A stretch of DNA of 64,000 nt, from the NCBI GenBank assembly GCA_041397305.1, contig JAWKWX010000006.1:122346-186345 (forward strand). Reading direction: 5' to 3'. Positions 50,924-59,248 of the stretch are shown here, piece after piece. Origin of the DNA: TMP-24 sp041397305 (GTDB lineage Bacteria; Pseudomonadota; Alphaproteobacteria; Rhodobacterales; Rhodobacteraceae). Position 1 is the stretch's first letter; each line of letters starts with the position of its first letter. Position numbers and translations under genes: made by a program. A model generated the notes under the pieces. The model worked only from the letters and a program-made list of their open reading frames with translations. It made no database searches and had not been told where the DNA came from.

Positions 50924-51711
50924 TTCGGGTCCAGGGACATTTCGGAGAGTTCTTGCAGGGGCGACTCGGGCCGGACGGCCCGGTGGTGCTGGTCACGCTG
51001 CCCTGCCCGCTTCTGACCGTCGGCGTCCGCCGGACCGAGGCGATGGAGCCGCATGGCCTTCTGTCGCTTTCGCGCGGCCGGGCTCTGCTGAAGGCCCTCG
51101 GGCTCGCCGACCCCGGCCCCGTCACGCTGTCGGCCAACATGCCGCGCGGTGGCGGGGGCGGGGTGTCGACGGCGGCTCTGGTGGCGCTCGCGCGGCTCGC
51201 CGGATCGCGGCACGACGCGATGGAGCTTGCCGGGGCCTGCGTCGGCGTGGAGGGCGCCAGCGACCCGTTGATGTTCGATGCACCCGAGCGGCTGCTCTGG
51301 GCCTCGCGCCGGGCCGAGATCGTGCGGGCGCTTCCGGCCTTGCCCGCAATGGACATCGTCGGCGGCTTCGTCGGCCCCAACCGCCGCACCAATGCAGAGG
51401 ACGAGAATTTCGCCGATATCGCCGACCTGATCGCGCCCTGGGAGGCTGCCGCGCGCGCCGCCGACCTGCCCGCGCTGGCCGCCCTGACGAGCGAATCTGC
51501 CCATCGCAACCAGGCCCTGCGCGGTCCGGCAGGCGATCCGACCCCGGGCCTGTGCCGCGCGCTCGGCGCGCTCGGCCATACGGCCGCCCATACCGGTTCC
51601 GCGCGCGGGCTGATCTTTGCCCCCGGGCAAGCGCCGAAGGACGCCACGGCGCGGCTTCACGCGGCGGGCTTCCGCCGTGTCGTCACCTTCCGCACCGGCG
51701 GTGGCGCATGA
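50920..51711 (+). CDS. bluE: GHMP-family L-threonine kinase BluE
   Basis: A 263-residue GHMP kinase. VQGHFGEFLQGRLGPDGPVV at the N-terminus and the phosphate loop MPRGGGGGVSTAALVALARL (about 69-88) match BluE of Rhodobacter and the PduX threonine kinases. It phosphorylates L-threonine, the precursor of the (R)-1-amino-2-propanol O-2-phosphate arm. Start GTG 50920 overlaps the upstream stop; the stop overlaps cbiB (ATGA). Its partner decarboxylase CobC is two genes downstream. Confidence 0.9.
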   Translation: MIRVQGHFGEFLQGRLGPDGPVVLVTLPCPLLTVGVRRTEAMEPHGLLSLSRGRALLKALGLADPGPVTLSANMPRGGGGGVSTAALVALARLAGSRHDAMELAGACVGVEGASDPLMFDAPERLLWASRRAEIVRALPALPAMDIVGGFVGPNRRTNAEDENFADIADLIAPWEAAARAADLPALAALTSESAHRNQALRGPAGDPTPGLCRALGALGHTAAHTGSARGLIFAPGQAPKDATARLHAAGFRRVVTFRTGGGA

Positions 51712-52649
51712 CGGGTGCGGGGCTGATGCTGGCAGGTCTGGCGATCGACCTTGCCCTGGGCTGGCCGCGCAGCCTTTACGCGCTCTGGGGTCATCCCGTG
51801 ACCTGGATCGGGCGCCTGATCGAGCGGCTCGACGGATGGCTGAATATCGCGGGCACGGCAGACCGCGACCGGCGGATCGCCGGCCTTGCTGCCGCCCTTC
51901 TGGTCATCGGCATCGCGGCCGTCACCGGCCTGCTTCTTCAAAGCCTGCTGCCCCCGGGCTGGAAGGGCTTGCTGATCGGCGGGGTCCTCGCCTGGCCGCT
52001 GATCGCGGCCCGGTCGCTGCGCGACCATGTGGTGGCCGTGTCGAGGCCGCTCGGCGGCGGCGATATCGCTGGCGCTCGCCGGGCCGTGGCGATGATCGTC
52101 GGGCGCGACCCCGACCGGCTGGACGAGGCAGGCATCGCGCGCGCGACGATTGAAAGCCTGTCGGAAAATGCCTCTGACGGTGTCATCGCGCCGCTGTTCT
52201 GGGGCGCGATCTTCGGCCTGCCGGGGATTGCCGCCTACAAGGCGATCAACACGCTCGATTCGATGATCGGTCACCGCACGCCCCGGCACGAGGCCTTCGG
52301 CTGGGCGGCGGCGCGGATCGACGATCTGGCCAACCTGATCCCGGCCCGCCTGACCGGCCTTCTGATCGCCGTCGTCTCGCCCGCGCCCCGCGCGGCGCTC
52401 GATTGCATGTGGCGCGAGGCGGGCTCTCACCGTTCGCCCAACGCCGGCTGGCCCGAGGCGGCGATGGCGGCAGCGCTGGACGTGCGCCTGTCCGGGCCGC
52501 GCCTTTACCACGACCGGGTGGCGAACGAACCCTGGATCAACGGCAGCGCCCGCGATCCGGCGGCGGATGGCATCACCCGCGCGCTGGAGATCTGCCGCAA
52601 TGCGCTGATCCTGGCGGCGATCCTTCTCCTGCTCCTGTGGCTGATCTGA
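51708..52649 (+). CDS. cbiB: Adenosylcobinamide-phosphate synthase CbiB/CobD
   Basis: Attaches aminopropanol phosphate to adenosylcobyric acid at the inner membrane. The 313-residue protein has LAIDLALGWPRSLY, WGHPVTWIGRLIERLD, IESLSENASDGVIAPLFWG, YKAINTLDSMIGHRTPRHEAFGW (in parts) and DDLANLIPARLTGLL, all diagnostic, and four or five hydrophobic segments. It is called CobD in the Pseudomonas scheme. It overlaps bluE by four bases and cobC by one (TGATG). Confidence 0.95.
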   Translation: MTGAGLMLAGLAIDLALGWPRSLYALWGHPVTWIGRLIERLDGWLNIAGTADRDRRIAGLAAALLVIGIAAVTGLLLQSLLPPGWKGLLIGGVLAWPLIAARSLRDHVVAVSRPLGGGDIAGARRAVAMIVGRDPDRLDEAGIARATIESLSENASDGVIAPLFWGAIFGLPGIAAYKAINTLDSMIGHRTPRHEAFGWAAARIDDLANLIPARLTGLLIAVVSPAPRAALDCMWREAGSHRSPNAGWPEAAMAAALDVRLSGPRLYHDRVANEPWINGSARDPAADGITRALEICRNALILAAILLLLLWLI

Positions 52650-53614
52650 TGCGCGATCACGGCGGCAATATCGACGCGGCGCGGGCACGATGGGGCGGAC
52701 GGGCGGAGGGCTGGATCGACCTGTCGACCGGGATCAACCGTGTGCCCTATCCACTGCCGCCCCTGAGCGCCGGAAGCTGGACGGCACTGCCGACGCGCAC
52801 CGCGTTGGACGGGCTTGTCGCCGCCGCCCGGCGCGCCTACGGCACCCAGGCCGCGATCCTGCCGGTGGCGGGCGCGCAGGCGGCGATCCAGATGATACCC
52901 CACCTCAGGCAGCCCGGCGCGGCGCGTATCCTGGCACCCACCTACAATGAACATGCCGCCAGCCTGCGCGCGGCCGGCTGGACCGTCGAAGACGTGTCTA
53001 TACCGGCCCAACTTGCAGGCGCGGACCTGGCCGTGATCGTCAACCCCAACAACCCCGACGGCCGCCAGCACGCGCCCGCAGACCTTCTCGACCTGTCGAC
53101 ATCCGTCGGGCTTCTGGTGGTCGACGAGAGTTTCGCAGACCCCTGTCCCGACCTCTCCCTCGCGGGCCAGCCCCCCCGACCGGGCCTGCTGATCCTGCGC
53201 TCCTTCGGCAAGTTCTATGGCCTCGCCGGCGTGCGCCTCGGTTTCGTCCTGGGGGACGAGGAAACCATCGGAAAGCTCTCGGCCATGGCGGGGCCTTGGC
53301 CCGTCTCCGGCGCGGCGATCGAGATCGGGGCGGCGGCCTTGGGCGACCGGGACTGGGCGGCCGCGACCGCCATGCGGCTTGCCGGTGAATGCGAGCGGAT
53401 CGACGCTCTTGCCACCAGGGCGGGTTGGAGCCTGATCGGCGGCACGCTGCTGTTCCGCAGCTACCGCGTGCCGGGGGCGGCGGCGGCGCAGGCGCGGCTT
53501 GCCCGCCACCATATCTGGTCGCGTATCTTCCCCTGGTCGGGCGACTGGCTGCGCCTTGGCCTGCCGGGCAGCGAAGCGGAATGGGCGCGACTGGAGGAGG
53601 CTTTGACAGGCTGA
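52649..53614 (+). CDS. cobC: Threonine-phosphate decarboxylase (CobC, PLP enzyme)
   Basis: A 321-residue fold-type I PLP enzyme that decarboxylates L-threonine-O-3-phosphate to aminopropanol phosphate. DHGGNIDAARARWG and WIDLSTGINRVPYP are family starts; VNPNNPDGR and VVDESFADPCPD bind the cofactor; K188 in RSFGKFYGLAGVRLGF is the PLP lysine. This is CobC of the Pseudomonas scheme (CobD in Salmonella), distinct from the phosphatase at 50351. It overlaps cbiB and bluB by one base each. A dyad copy at 52984-53008 brings the codons TCT and ATA. Confidence 0.93.
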   Translation: MRDHGGNIDAARARWGGRAEGWIDLSTGINRVPYPLPPLSAGSWTALPTRTALDGLVAAARRAYGTQAAILPVAGAQAAIQMIPHLRQPGAARILAPTYNEHAASLRAAGWTVEDVSIPAQLAGADLAVIVNPNNPDGRQHAPADLLDLSTSVGLLVVDESFADPCPDLSLAGQPPRPGLLILRSFGKFYGLAGVRLGFVLGDEETIGKLSAMAGPWPVSGAAIEIGAAALGDRDWAAATAMRLAGECERIDALATRAGWSLIGGTLLFRSYRVPGAAAAQARLARHHIWSRIFPWSGDWLRLGLPGSEAEWARLEEALTG

Positions 53615-54237
53615 TGCTCTTCACCCGCGCCCATGCCACGACCCTGACGGAAATCCTGCGCTGGCGCCGCGACGTGCGGCATTTCCGCACCGATCCGGTG
53701 CCGGAGGAGGTTCTGGAGCGGCTCCGCCGGGCGATGGATTGCGCGCCCTCGGTCGGCAATGCAAGGCCCTGGCGGGTGGTGCGGGTACGGGATGCGGGGC
53801 TGCGCGATGGGGTCAGGAAGAATTTCCGGACGACCAATGCCGCCGCGCTGGAAAGCTACGACGCGCAGGCGCGGTCGGATTACGCAAGGCTGAAGCTCGC
53901 GGGCCTCGACCGCGCGCCGGAACAGCTTGCCGTCTTCACCGCCACCGACCCCGCCGAGGGCCGCCGCCTTGGCCGCATGACAATGCCCGCCACCTTGCGG
54001 CAATCGACGGCCATGGCGATCCATACGCTCTGGCTTGCGGCGCGCGCCGAAAACCTCGGGCTCGGGATGGTCTCGATCCTCGATCCGGCCGGAATAGAGA
54101 CGCTTTTCGAGGTGCCGGAGGGATGGGAATTCAGCGCCTATCTCTGCCTCGGCTGGCCCGAGACGCATGACGACACGCCGCTTCTGCACCGCGTCGGCTG
54201 GCAGGAAAACCGCGAAACGACCTGGGAAGAGCGCTGA
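53614..54237 (+). CDS. bluB: 5,6-Dimethylbenzimidazole synthase BluB
   Basis: Oxygen-dependent fragmentation of reduced FMN into 5,6-dimethylbenzimidazole, the lower ligand. The 207-residue nitroreductase-fold protein has WRRDVRHFRTDPVPEEVLERL, MDCAPSVGNARPWRVVRV, KLAGLDRAPEQLAVFTATD and GLGMVSILDPAGIETLFEVPEGW (in parts). The stop lies five bases from the end of the convergent RHH-like gene. A dyad copy at 54087-54111 gives AGIETLF with the rare codon ATA. Confidence 0.95.
   Translation: MLFTRAHATTLTEILRWRRDVRHFRTDPVPEEVLERLRRAMDCAPSVGNARPWRVVRVRDAGLRDGVRKNFRTTNAAALESYDAQARSDYARLKLAGLDRAPEQLAVFTATDPAEGRRLGRMTMPATLRQSTAMAIHTLWLAARAENLGLGMVSILDPAGIETLFEVPEGWEFSAYLCLGWPETHDDTPLLHRVGWQENRETTWEER
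54087..54111 (+). repeat. 25-bp dispersed dyad in bluB
   Basis: GGCC-GG-AATAG-AGA-CGCTT-TT-CGAG. The first 20 bases differ from the copy in cobL (26220) at only two positions, although the two proteins are unrelated. Confidence 0.55.
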
Positions 54238-54242
54238 TCCGC

Positions 54243-54583
54243 TCAGCGCTTGGTGTCGGCCAGAATGCGGTCGGCGAGCCAGCCATGCGCATGACCGGGG
54301 AAGGGGGCGGCGAATTTCCGCATGAGGCTGGAATAGGCGGCACCCAGTTCGGACGCCTTGCACAGCCGGGTGCCATCGACATGGCGATGCAGCGCAAGGG
54401 CGCGACGAGCCGCTCATCCGCCCTGACAGGCGTCTTCGCCCCCGCGCGGCGTCGCAAGTCGGCATCGATCATGTTTCGGATCACCTGCCCGACCGACAGG
54501 TCGCCATCGGCCGCGACCCGCCGCAGCGCGGCCACCATTTCCTCCGGCATCTTCAGCTGGACCTCGATCATGGCGACAGGCAT
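54243..54583 (-). pseudogene. Small RHH-like protein gene with an apparent frameshift
   Basis: The N-terminal part from 54583 (MPVAMIEVQLKMPEEMVAAL... VGQVIRNMIDADLRRR, ribbon-helix-helix-like) is in one frame. From about 54400 downward the sequence that looks protein-like is in another frame: ALHRHVDGTRLCKASELG then YSSLMRKFAAPFPGHAHGWL and ADRILADTKR, stopping at 54243. The first frame instead runs through bluB antisense sequence to 54131. The spacing needs one inserted base (or two removed) near 54395-54410 to give a ~113-residue protein. ATG 54571 is an alternative start. It may be a real mutation or a sequencing error. Confidence 0.65.
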
Positions 54584-54607
54584 GTCGCCGCCATGGTTAA
54601 CGCCCGG

Positions 54608-55819
54608 TTAAGACGCGCTGGAGCCCTGCCCCGTCTCGGCAGCGATCTGCGCCCTGCTTTTCCGCGCGCGTTCGGTCGCTGATTTCAGCTGGCCACAGGC
54701 CGCCATGATATCCTCGCCGCGCGGGGTCCGGATCGGCGAGGCATAGCCCGCCTTGTAGATGATGTCGGCGAAGGCATGAATCCTGTTGCCGGAGGAGCGC
54801 TTGTAAGGTGCGCCGGGCCATTCGTTGAAGGGAATCAGGTTCACCTTTGCCGGTATGCCCTCCAACAGCTTCACCAGCCGGTGGGCGTCTTCCTTGCTGT
54901 CATTGATGCCGTCCAGCATCACATATTCAAACGTGATCCGCTCGGAGTTTGACAGGCCCGGATAGGCCTTCAGCGCCTCCAGAAGCGTCGCGATGTTCCA
55001 GCGCTTGTTGATCGGCACCAGAATATCGCGGACCTCGTCCGTCGTCGCATGGAAGCTGATCGCGAGCTGGCAGCCGATCTCGGTTGCGGTCCGGGCGATC
55101 TCGGGCACCACGCCGGAGGTCGACAGCGTGATCCGGCGGCGGCCAAGGGCGATCCCTTCGCCGTCCATCACGATATTCATGGCGTCGCGGACATTGTCGA
55201 AATTGTACAGGGGTTCGCCCATGCCCATCAGCACGATGTTCGACACAAGCCGCGGCCCGTCCTCGCCCGTGCCGGTCCCGGGCTCCGGCCATTCGTCCAG
55301 ATCGTCGCGGGCGAGCATCACCTGGCCCACGATCTCGGCGGCCGTCAGGTTGCGCACCAGTTTCTGCGTGCCGGTATGGCAGAAGGAACAGGTGAGCGTG
55401 CAGCCGACCTGGCTGGAAACGCAGAGGGTGCCGCGCCCTTCTTCGGGAATATAGACGACCTCGACCTCATGCCCCCCGGCGATGCGCACCAGATATTTGC
55501 GCGTGCCGTCGGCAGAGAGCTGGCGGGTAACGACCTCGGGAAGCGCAATGGTGAAATTGTCCGCGAGCAGTCGGCGATAGTCCTTCGCGAGGTTGGTCAT
55601 CGCGTCGAAATCGCGCACGCCCCAGTGGTAGATCCATTGCCAGATCTGGCCGACCCGCATTTTCGCCTGCTTCTCGGGCGTGCCCGCGGCGATGAGCGCC
55701 TCGCGAAGAGCCGCCCGCGTCAGGCCGACAAGATTGACCTTGCCCTCCACGGCCGGGCGGCGGGGGATCGCATGGATTTCGGGCACCAGAGGTGCGGGGG
55801 CGGCAGCGGCAGCGGACAT
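54608..55819 (-). CDS. rlmN: 23S rRNA/tRNA adenine-C2 methyltransferase RlmN
   Basis: A 403-residue radical-SAM enzyme that methylates A2503 of 23S rRNA and A37 of some tRNAs. The [4Fe-4S] motif is C140-x3-C144-x2-C147 in QVGCTLTCSFCHTG. The family also needs a C-terminal catalytic cysteine, here in DIMAACGQL. LVRNLTAAEIVGQV, NIVLMGMGEPLYN and ITLSTSGVVPEI are diagnostic. A short alanine/proline-rich N-terminal extension precedes the conserved domain. Confidence 0.96.
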   Translation of the reverse strand: MSAAAAAPAPLVPEIHAIPRRPAVEGKVNLVGLTRAALREALIAAGTPEKQAKMRVGQIWQWIYHWGVRDFDAMTNLAKDYRRLLADNFTIALPEVVTRQLSADGTRKYLVRIAGGHEVEVVYIPEEGRGTLCVSSQVGCTLTCSFCHTGTQKLVRNLTAAEIVGQVMLARDDLDEWPEPGTGTGEDGPRLVSNIVLMGMGEPLYNFDNVRDAMNIVMDGEGIALGRRRITLSTSGVVPEIARTATEIGCQLAISFHATTDEVRDILVPINKRWNIATLLEALKAYPGLSNSERITFEYVMLDGINDSKEDAHRLVKLLEGIPAKVNLIPFNEWPGAPYKRSSGNRIHAFADIIYKAGYASPIRTPRGEDIMAACGQLKSATERARKSRAQIAAETGQGSSAS

Positions 55820-55965
55820 TTGGCATCCATCGAAGGTCAGAGACCCGCTTCTATAGGCGAAAAGCGCGGCGAACGGAACAGGGCGCGCTCATCGTCGCAC
55901 GTCGTGCGCTCTTCGCAGGCCCTGCCGACGAAAAGCAGACCGCGCGGGCGGGCGGCGATCGGGAT

Positions 55966-57729
55966 TCAGCCGACCGCGCGGAACTGCTGGTCGTAAAGCC
56001 GCCGGAACATCCCGCCCCTGGCCAGAAGCTCCTCGGTCGTGCCCTGCTCGACCACCCGGCCTTCATTCACGACACAGATCCGGTCGGCCTCCAGCACAGT
56101 CGACAGCCGGTGGGCGATGACAATCGTGGTGCGCCCACGCGTGAGCCGGTGCAAAGCCTCCTGGACCAGACCTTCCGAGGTCGCGTCGAGCGCGCTCGTG
56201 GCTTCGTCGAGCAGCAGGATCGGGCTGTCCTTCAGGATCGCCCGGGCGATCGCCAGCCTTTGCTTCTGCCCGCCCGACAGGAAGGCGCCGTTCTCGCCGA
56301 CCTGGGTCTGATAGCCGTCCGGCAGGCCGAGAATGAACTCGTGCGCATTGGCGGCGCGCGCGGCTTCCATGACCTGGTCGTCGGTCGCGCCGGGACGGCC
56401 AACGCGAATATTGTTGATCACGCTGTCCGAGAACAGAAACGTTCCCTGCCCCACGAACGAGATACGTTGGCGCAGGGACGAAAATGTCGCGGTCTTCAGA
56501 TCGACACCGTCGATCAGGACCGCACCCGACAACGGATCATAGAGCCGCAGAACAAGGCTCAGGATCGTCGACTTGCCGCCGCCCGATGGCCCGACCAGCG
56601 CTGTCGTTTTGCCCGCCTCGCACACAAGACTGAGATCCCGGACGACGGGGCGCCCCTTGCCATAGGAAAAATTCGCATTCCTGAATTCGACGCGACCGGG
56701 TCCTGGCGGCAGGTCGATCGGATGCTCCGCCTCGGTCATGGTTTCCGGCGCGTCGAGCAGGCTGTACATCACGTTCAGGCCGACAAGATTGCGCTCGATA
56801 GAGACGCGCATCCGGGAAAGGCGCTTTGCCGGCTCGTAAGCCATGAGAAGCGCGGTGACGAATGACATGAGTTCGCCCGCGGTCGTCCCGCCTTTCCCGA
56901 ACAGGTTGACCGCGCTCAATGCCACGACTGCGGCAATCGCCAGACCCGAGAGCGTATCCATCAAGGGGCTGGTGATGGCCTCGAGCCGCGTCATCGCATT
57001 CGACCGCTTTTCCGAACGTTCGACGGCGGAATTCATGCGCTTCGTCATTGCCTGCTCCAGCGAGAAGACCTTGACGACCAGAATTCCGACCGAGGTCTCC
57101 TGGACAACCTTCATGATCTCGGCCGCCAGCAGATGTTCCTGCTCCATGATGGTGCGCACCTTGCCGAGGATGATGCGCACCCCATAAAGCGCCAGGGGAC
57201 CGACCAGCAGCGACACGACGGAAAGCGTGGGCTGCTGATAGATCATCACCGCGACCAGCCCGATCAGGGTAAGAGCGTCCCGCACGAAGCTCATCACCAG
57301 GATATCTATGATGCTGCGGGCCGCCTGGGCCGATCGGGTCAACTTCGTCAGCAGTCCGGTGGATTCGTTGCTGTTGAAGAACGCCGCGCCCTGTCCCAGA
57401 AGCTTTGCGTAAAGCTTGCGCTGCTGCGTCGACACGATCCTGTTTCCGGCGCGCGCCAGGGCGACCGTCTGCACATAGCTCGCGACGCCTTTCAGGAAGA
57501 AGATCAGCGCCACGGCGCCTGCGACCAGAAAAACCTCGCTCCGGTTGTCCGGCCGGGTCATCGAATCGACGATGTCCCTCATGATCCACGCCGTCAGGGC
57601 CGTGGTGGCGGCCACCACGATCATCGCGACGATCGCAATGGCATAATACGGCATCTGAGCGCGCATGTTCTCGCGCAGAAGTCGGCCAATTTCAGACTTC
57701 CGCAGGCTGGCCGGGTCGGCTTTCTTCAA
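55966..57729 (-). CDS. MsbA-like ABC exporter (fused permease/ATPase)
   Basis: A 587-residue half-transporter. The transmembrane domain (about 25-320) has six hydrophobic segments; the nucleotide-binding domain has Walker A VGPSGGGKST (about 378), the signature FLSGGQKQRLAIARAIL (about 486) and Walker B ILLLDEATSALD (about 503). Segments YAKLLGQGAAFFNSNESTGLLTKLT and LLMAYEPAKRLSRM (in parts) resemble MsbA/lipid A exporters. The start is TTG 57729, as no in-frame ATG with a ribosome-binding site is nearby. Substrate is uncertain; it is divergent from lysA. Confidence 0.9.
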   Translation of the reverse strand: MKKADPASLRKSEIGRLLRENMRAQMPYYAIAIVAMIVVAATTALTAWIMRDIVDSMTRPDNRSEVFLVAGAVALIFFLKGVASYVQTVALARAGNRIVSTQQRKLYAKLLGQGAAFFNSNESTGLLTKLTRSAQAARSIIDILVMSFVRDALTLIGLVAVMIYQQPTLSVVSLLVGPLALYGVRIILGKVRTIMEQEHLLAAEIMKVVQETSVGILVVKVFSLEQAMTKRMNSAVERSEKRSNAMTRLEAITSPLMDTLSGLAIAAVVALSAVNLFGKGGTTAGELMSFVTALLMAYEPAKRLSRMRVSIERNLVGLNVMYSLLDAPETMTEAEHPIDLPPGPGRVEFRNANFSYGKGRPVVRDLSLVCEAGKTTALVGPSGGGKSTILSLVLRLYDPLSGAVLIDGVDLKTATFSSLRQRISFVGQGTFLFSDSVINNIRVGRPGATDDQVMEAARAANAHEFILGLPDGYQTQVGENGAFLSGGQKQRLAIARAILKDSPILLLDEATSALDATSEGLVQEALHRLTRGRTTIVIAHRLSTVLEADRICVVNEGRVVEQGTTEELLARGGMFRRLYDQQFRAVG

Positions 57730-57934
57730 GGGTGCGCTCTCATGCAGCTTCGGATCAGGGCGTGGTAGATAAGTAACCCTTTGCCACGGTCAAGCCAACC
57801 AAAAGCCCGGCTGCGGGTTCCTGCCACTGGATGAGACTCGATTTCACACGCTTTTCCCCACGCTTTTCCCTTGGCGCGCGATCGGCCTGACACTAGGGAT
57901 GCTGGCGGTGCAGCGCCTGGCAGAAAGGTCTTCG
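57730..57934. promoter_or_regulatory. Divergent intergenic region, ABC exporter / lysA
   Basis: 205 bases between divergent starts. The direct repeat CACGCTTTTCCC (57850-57861 and 57863-57874 region) is notable. No clear -35/-10 pair or terminator was seen. Confidence 0.4.
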
Positions 57935-59200
57935 ATGGATCACTTCCTCTATCAGAACGGCGTCCTTCATGCCGAGGACGTGCCCCTGCCGGAGATTGCC
58001 GCAGCGGTGGGCACGCCCTTCTATGTCTATTCGACCGCAACGCTCGAACGTCATTTCCGCCTGTTTCAGGAGGCGCTGAGCCCGCTTGACCACCTTGTCT
58101 GCTTTGCCGTGAAGTCGAACGGCAATATCGCGGTCCTGAAGACGCTGGCGCGGCTCGGCGCGGGGATGGACGTGGTCTCGATCGGCGAATATCTGCGCGC
58201 AAGGGCCGCAGGCGTGCCGGGCGACAGGATCGTCTTTTCCGGCGTGGGCAAGACGCGGGAAGAGATGCGGACAGCGCTTGAGGGTGGCATCCGGCAGTTC
58301 AATGTCGAAAGCGAGCCCGAGTTGCGCGCCCTGTCGGAGGTGGCCGCGGGCCTTGGCGCGACCGCGCCGATCACCATCCGGGTGAACCCCGACGTCGATG
58401 CACGGACCCATGAGAAGATCGCGACAGGCAAGAAGGAAAACAAGTTCGGCATCCCGATCGAGCGCGCCCGCGAGGTCTATGCCGAAGCCGCGCGCCTGCC
58501 CGGGATCGAAGTCATTGGCATCGACGTCCATATCGGCAGCCAGCTGACCGAGCTTGATCCGTTCGAACAGGCCTATCTGAAGGTCGCCGAACTGACCGGG
58601 GTCCTGCGCGCCGACGGCCATGTGATTCGCCGTCTCGACCTCGGCGGCGGTCTGGGCATTCCCTACACCCGCTCGAACGACGCTCCGCCCCTGCCGATCG
58701 ATTATGGCGCACTGATCAAGCGCACCGTCGGGCATCTCGGCTGCGAGGTGGAAATCGAGCCGGGTCGCCTGATTTCCGGCAATGCCGGGCTTCTGGTCGC
58801 CTCTGTCATCTATCTCAAGCACGGCGAGGGCCGCGATTTCCTGATCCTCGACGCGGCGATGAACGATCTGGTCCGCCCCTCGATGTATGGCGCCCATCAC
58901 GACATCCTGCCGGTGATCGAACCCGTGCCCGGCGTCGAACAGCAGCCCTACGACATCGTCGGTCCGGTCTGCGAAACCGGGGACACGTTTGCCAGGGCCC
59001 GGCCCCTGCCGCCCGTTGGCGAGGGCGACCTGGTCGCCTTCCGGTCCGCCGGGGCCTATGGCGCGGCGATGGCCTCGGAATATAACGCCCGGCCGCTGAT
59101 CCCCGAAGTGCTTGTTCATGGGCAACAATTCGCCGTTATCCGCGAACGTCCGACCTATGAGGAGATGATAAAGCGCGATAGACTGCCGTCGTGGCTCTAG
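57935..59200 (+). CDS. lysA: Diaminopimelate decarboxylase
   Basis: PLP-dependent conversion of meso-diaminopimelate to L-lysine, the last step of lysine synthesis. The 421-residue protein has K60 in CFAVKSNGNIAVL as the PLP lysine, GAGMDVVSIGEYLRA, FSGVGKTREEM, FGIPIERA, HIGSQLTELDPF, LDLGGGLGIPY and VGPVCETGDTFARAR with the catalytic cysteine. ATG 57935 was preferred to an upstream in-frame start because it begins the conserved MDHFLYQNGVLHAED. Confidence 0.97.
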   Translation: MDHFLYQNGVLHAEDVPLPEIAAAVGTPFYVYSTATLERHFRLFQEALSPLDHLVCFAVKSNGNIAVLKTLARLGAGMDVVSIGEYLRARAAGVPGDRIVFSGVGKTREEMRTALEGGIRQFNVESEPELRALSEVAAGLGATAPITIRVNPDVDARTHEKIATGKKENKFGIPIERAREVYAEAARLPGIEVIGIDVHIGSQLTELDPFEQAYLKVAELTGVLRADGHVIRRLDLGGGLGIPYTRSNDAPPLPIDYGALIKRTVGHLGCEVEIEPGRLISGNAGLLVASVIYLKHGEGRDFLILDAAMNDLVRPSMYGAHHDILPVIEPVPGVEQQPYDIVGPVCETGDTFARARPLPPVGEGDLVAFRSAGAYGAAMASEYNARPLIPEVLVHGQQFAVIRERPTYEEMIKRDRLPSWL

Positions 59201-59248
59201 AAGCGGGCGGGGTGTGCTCATGGCATTGCCCGTCCGGCGAAAGGCGAA

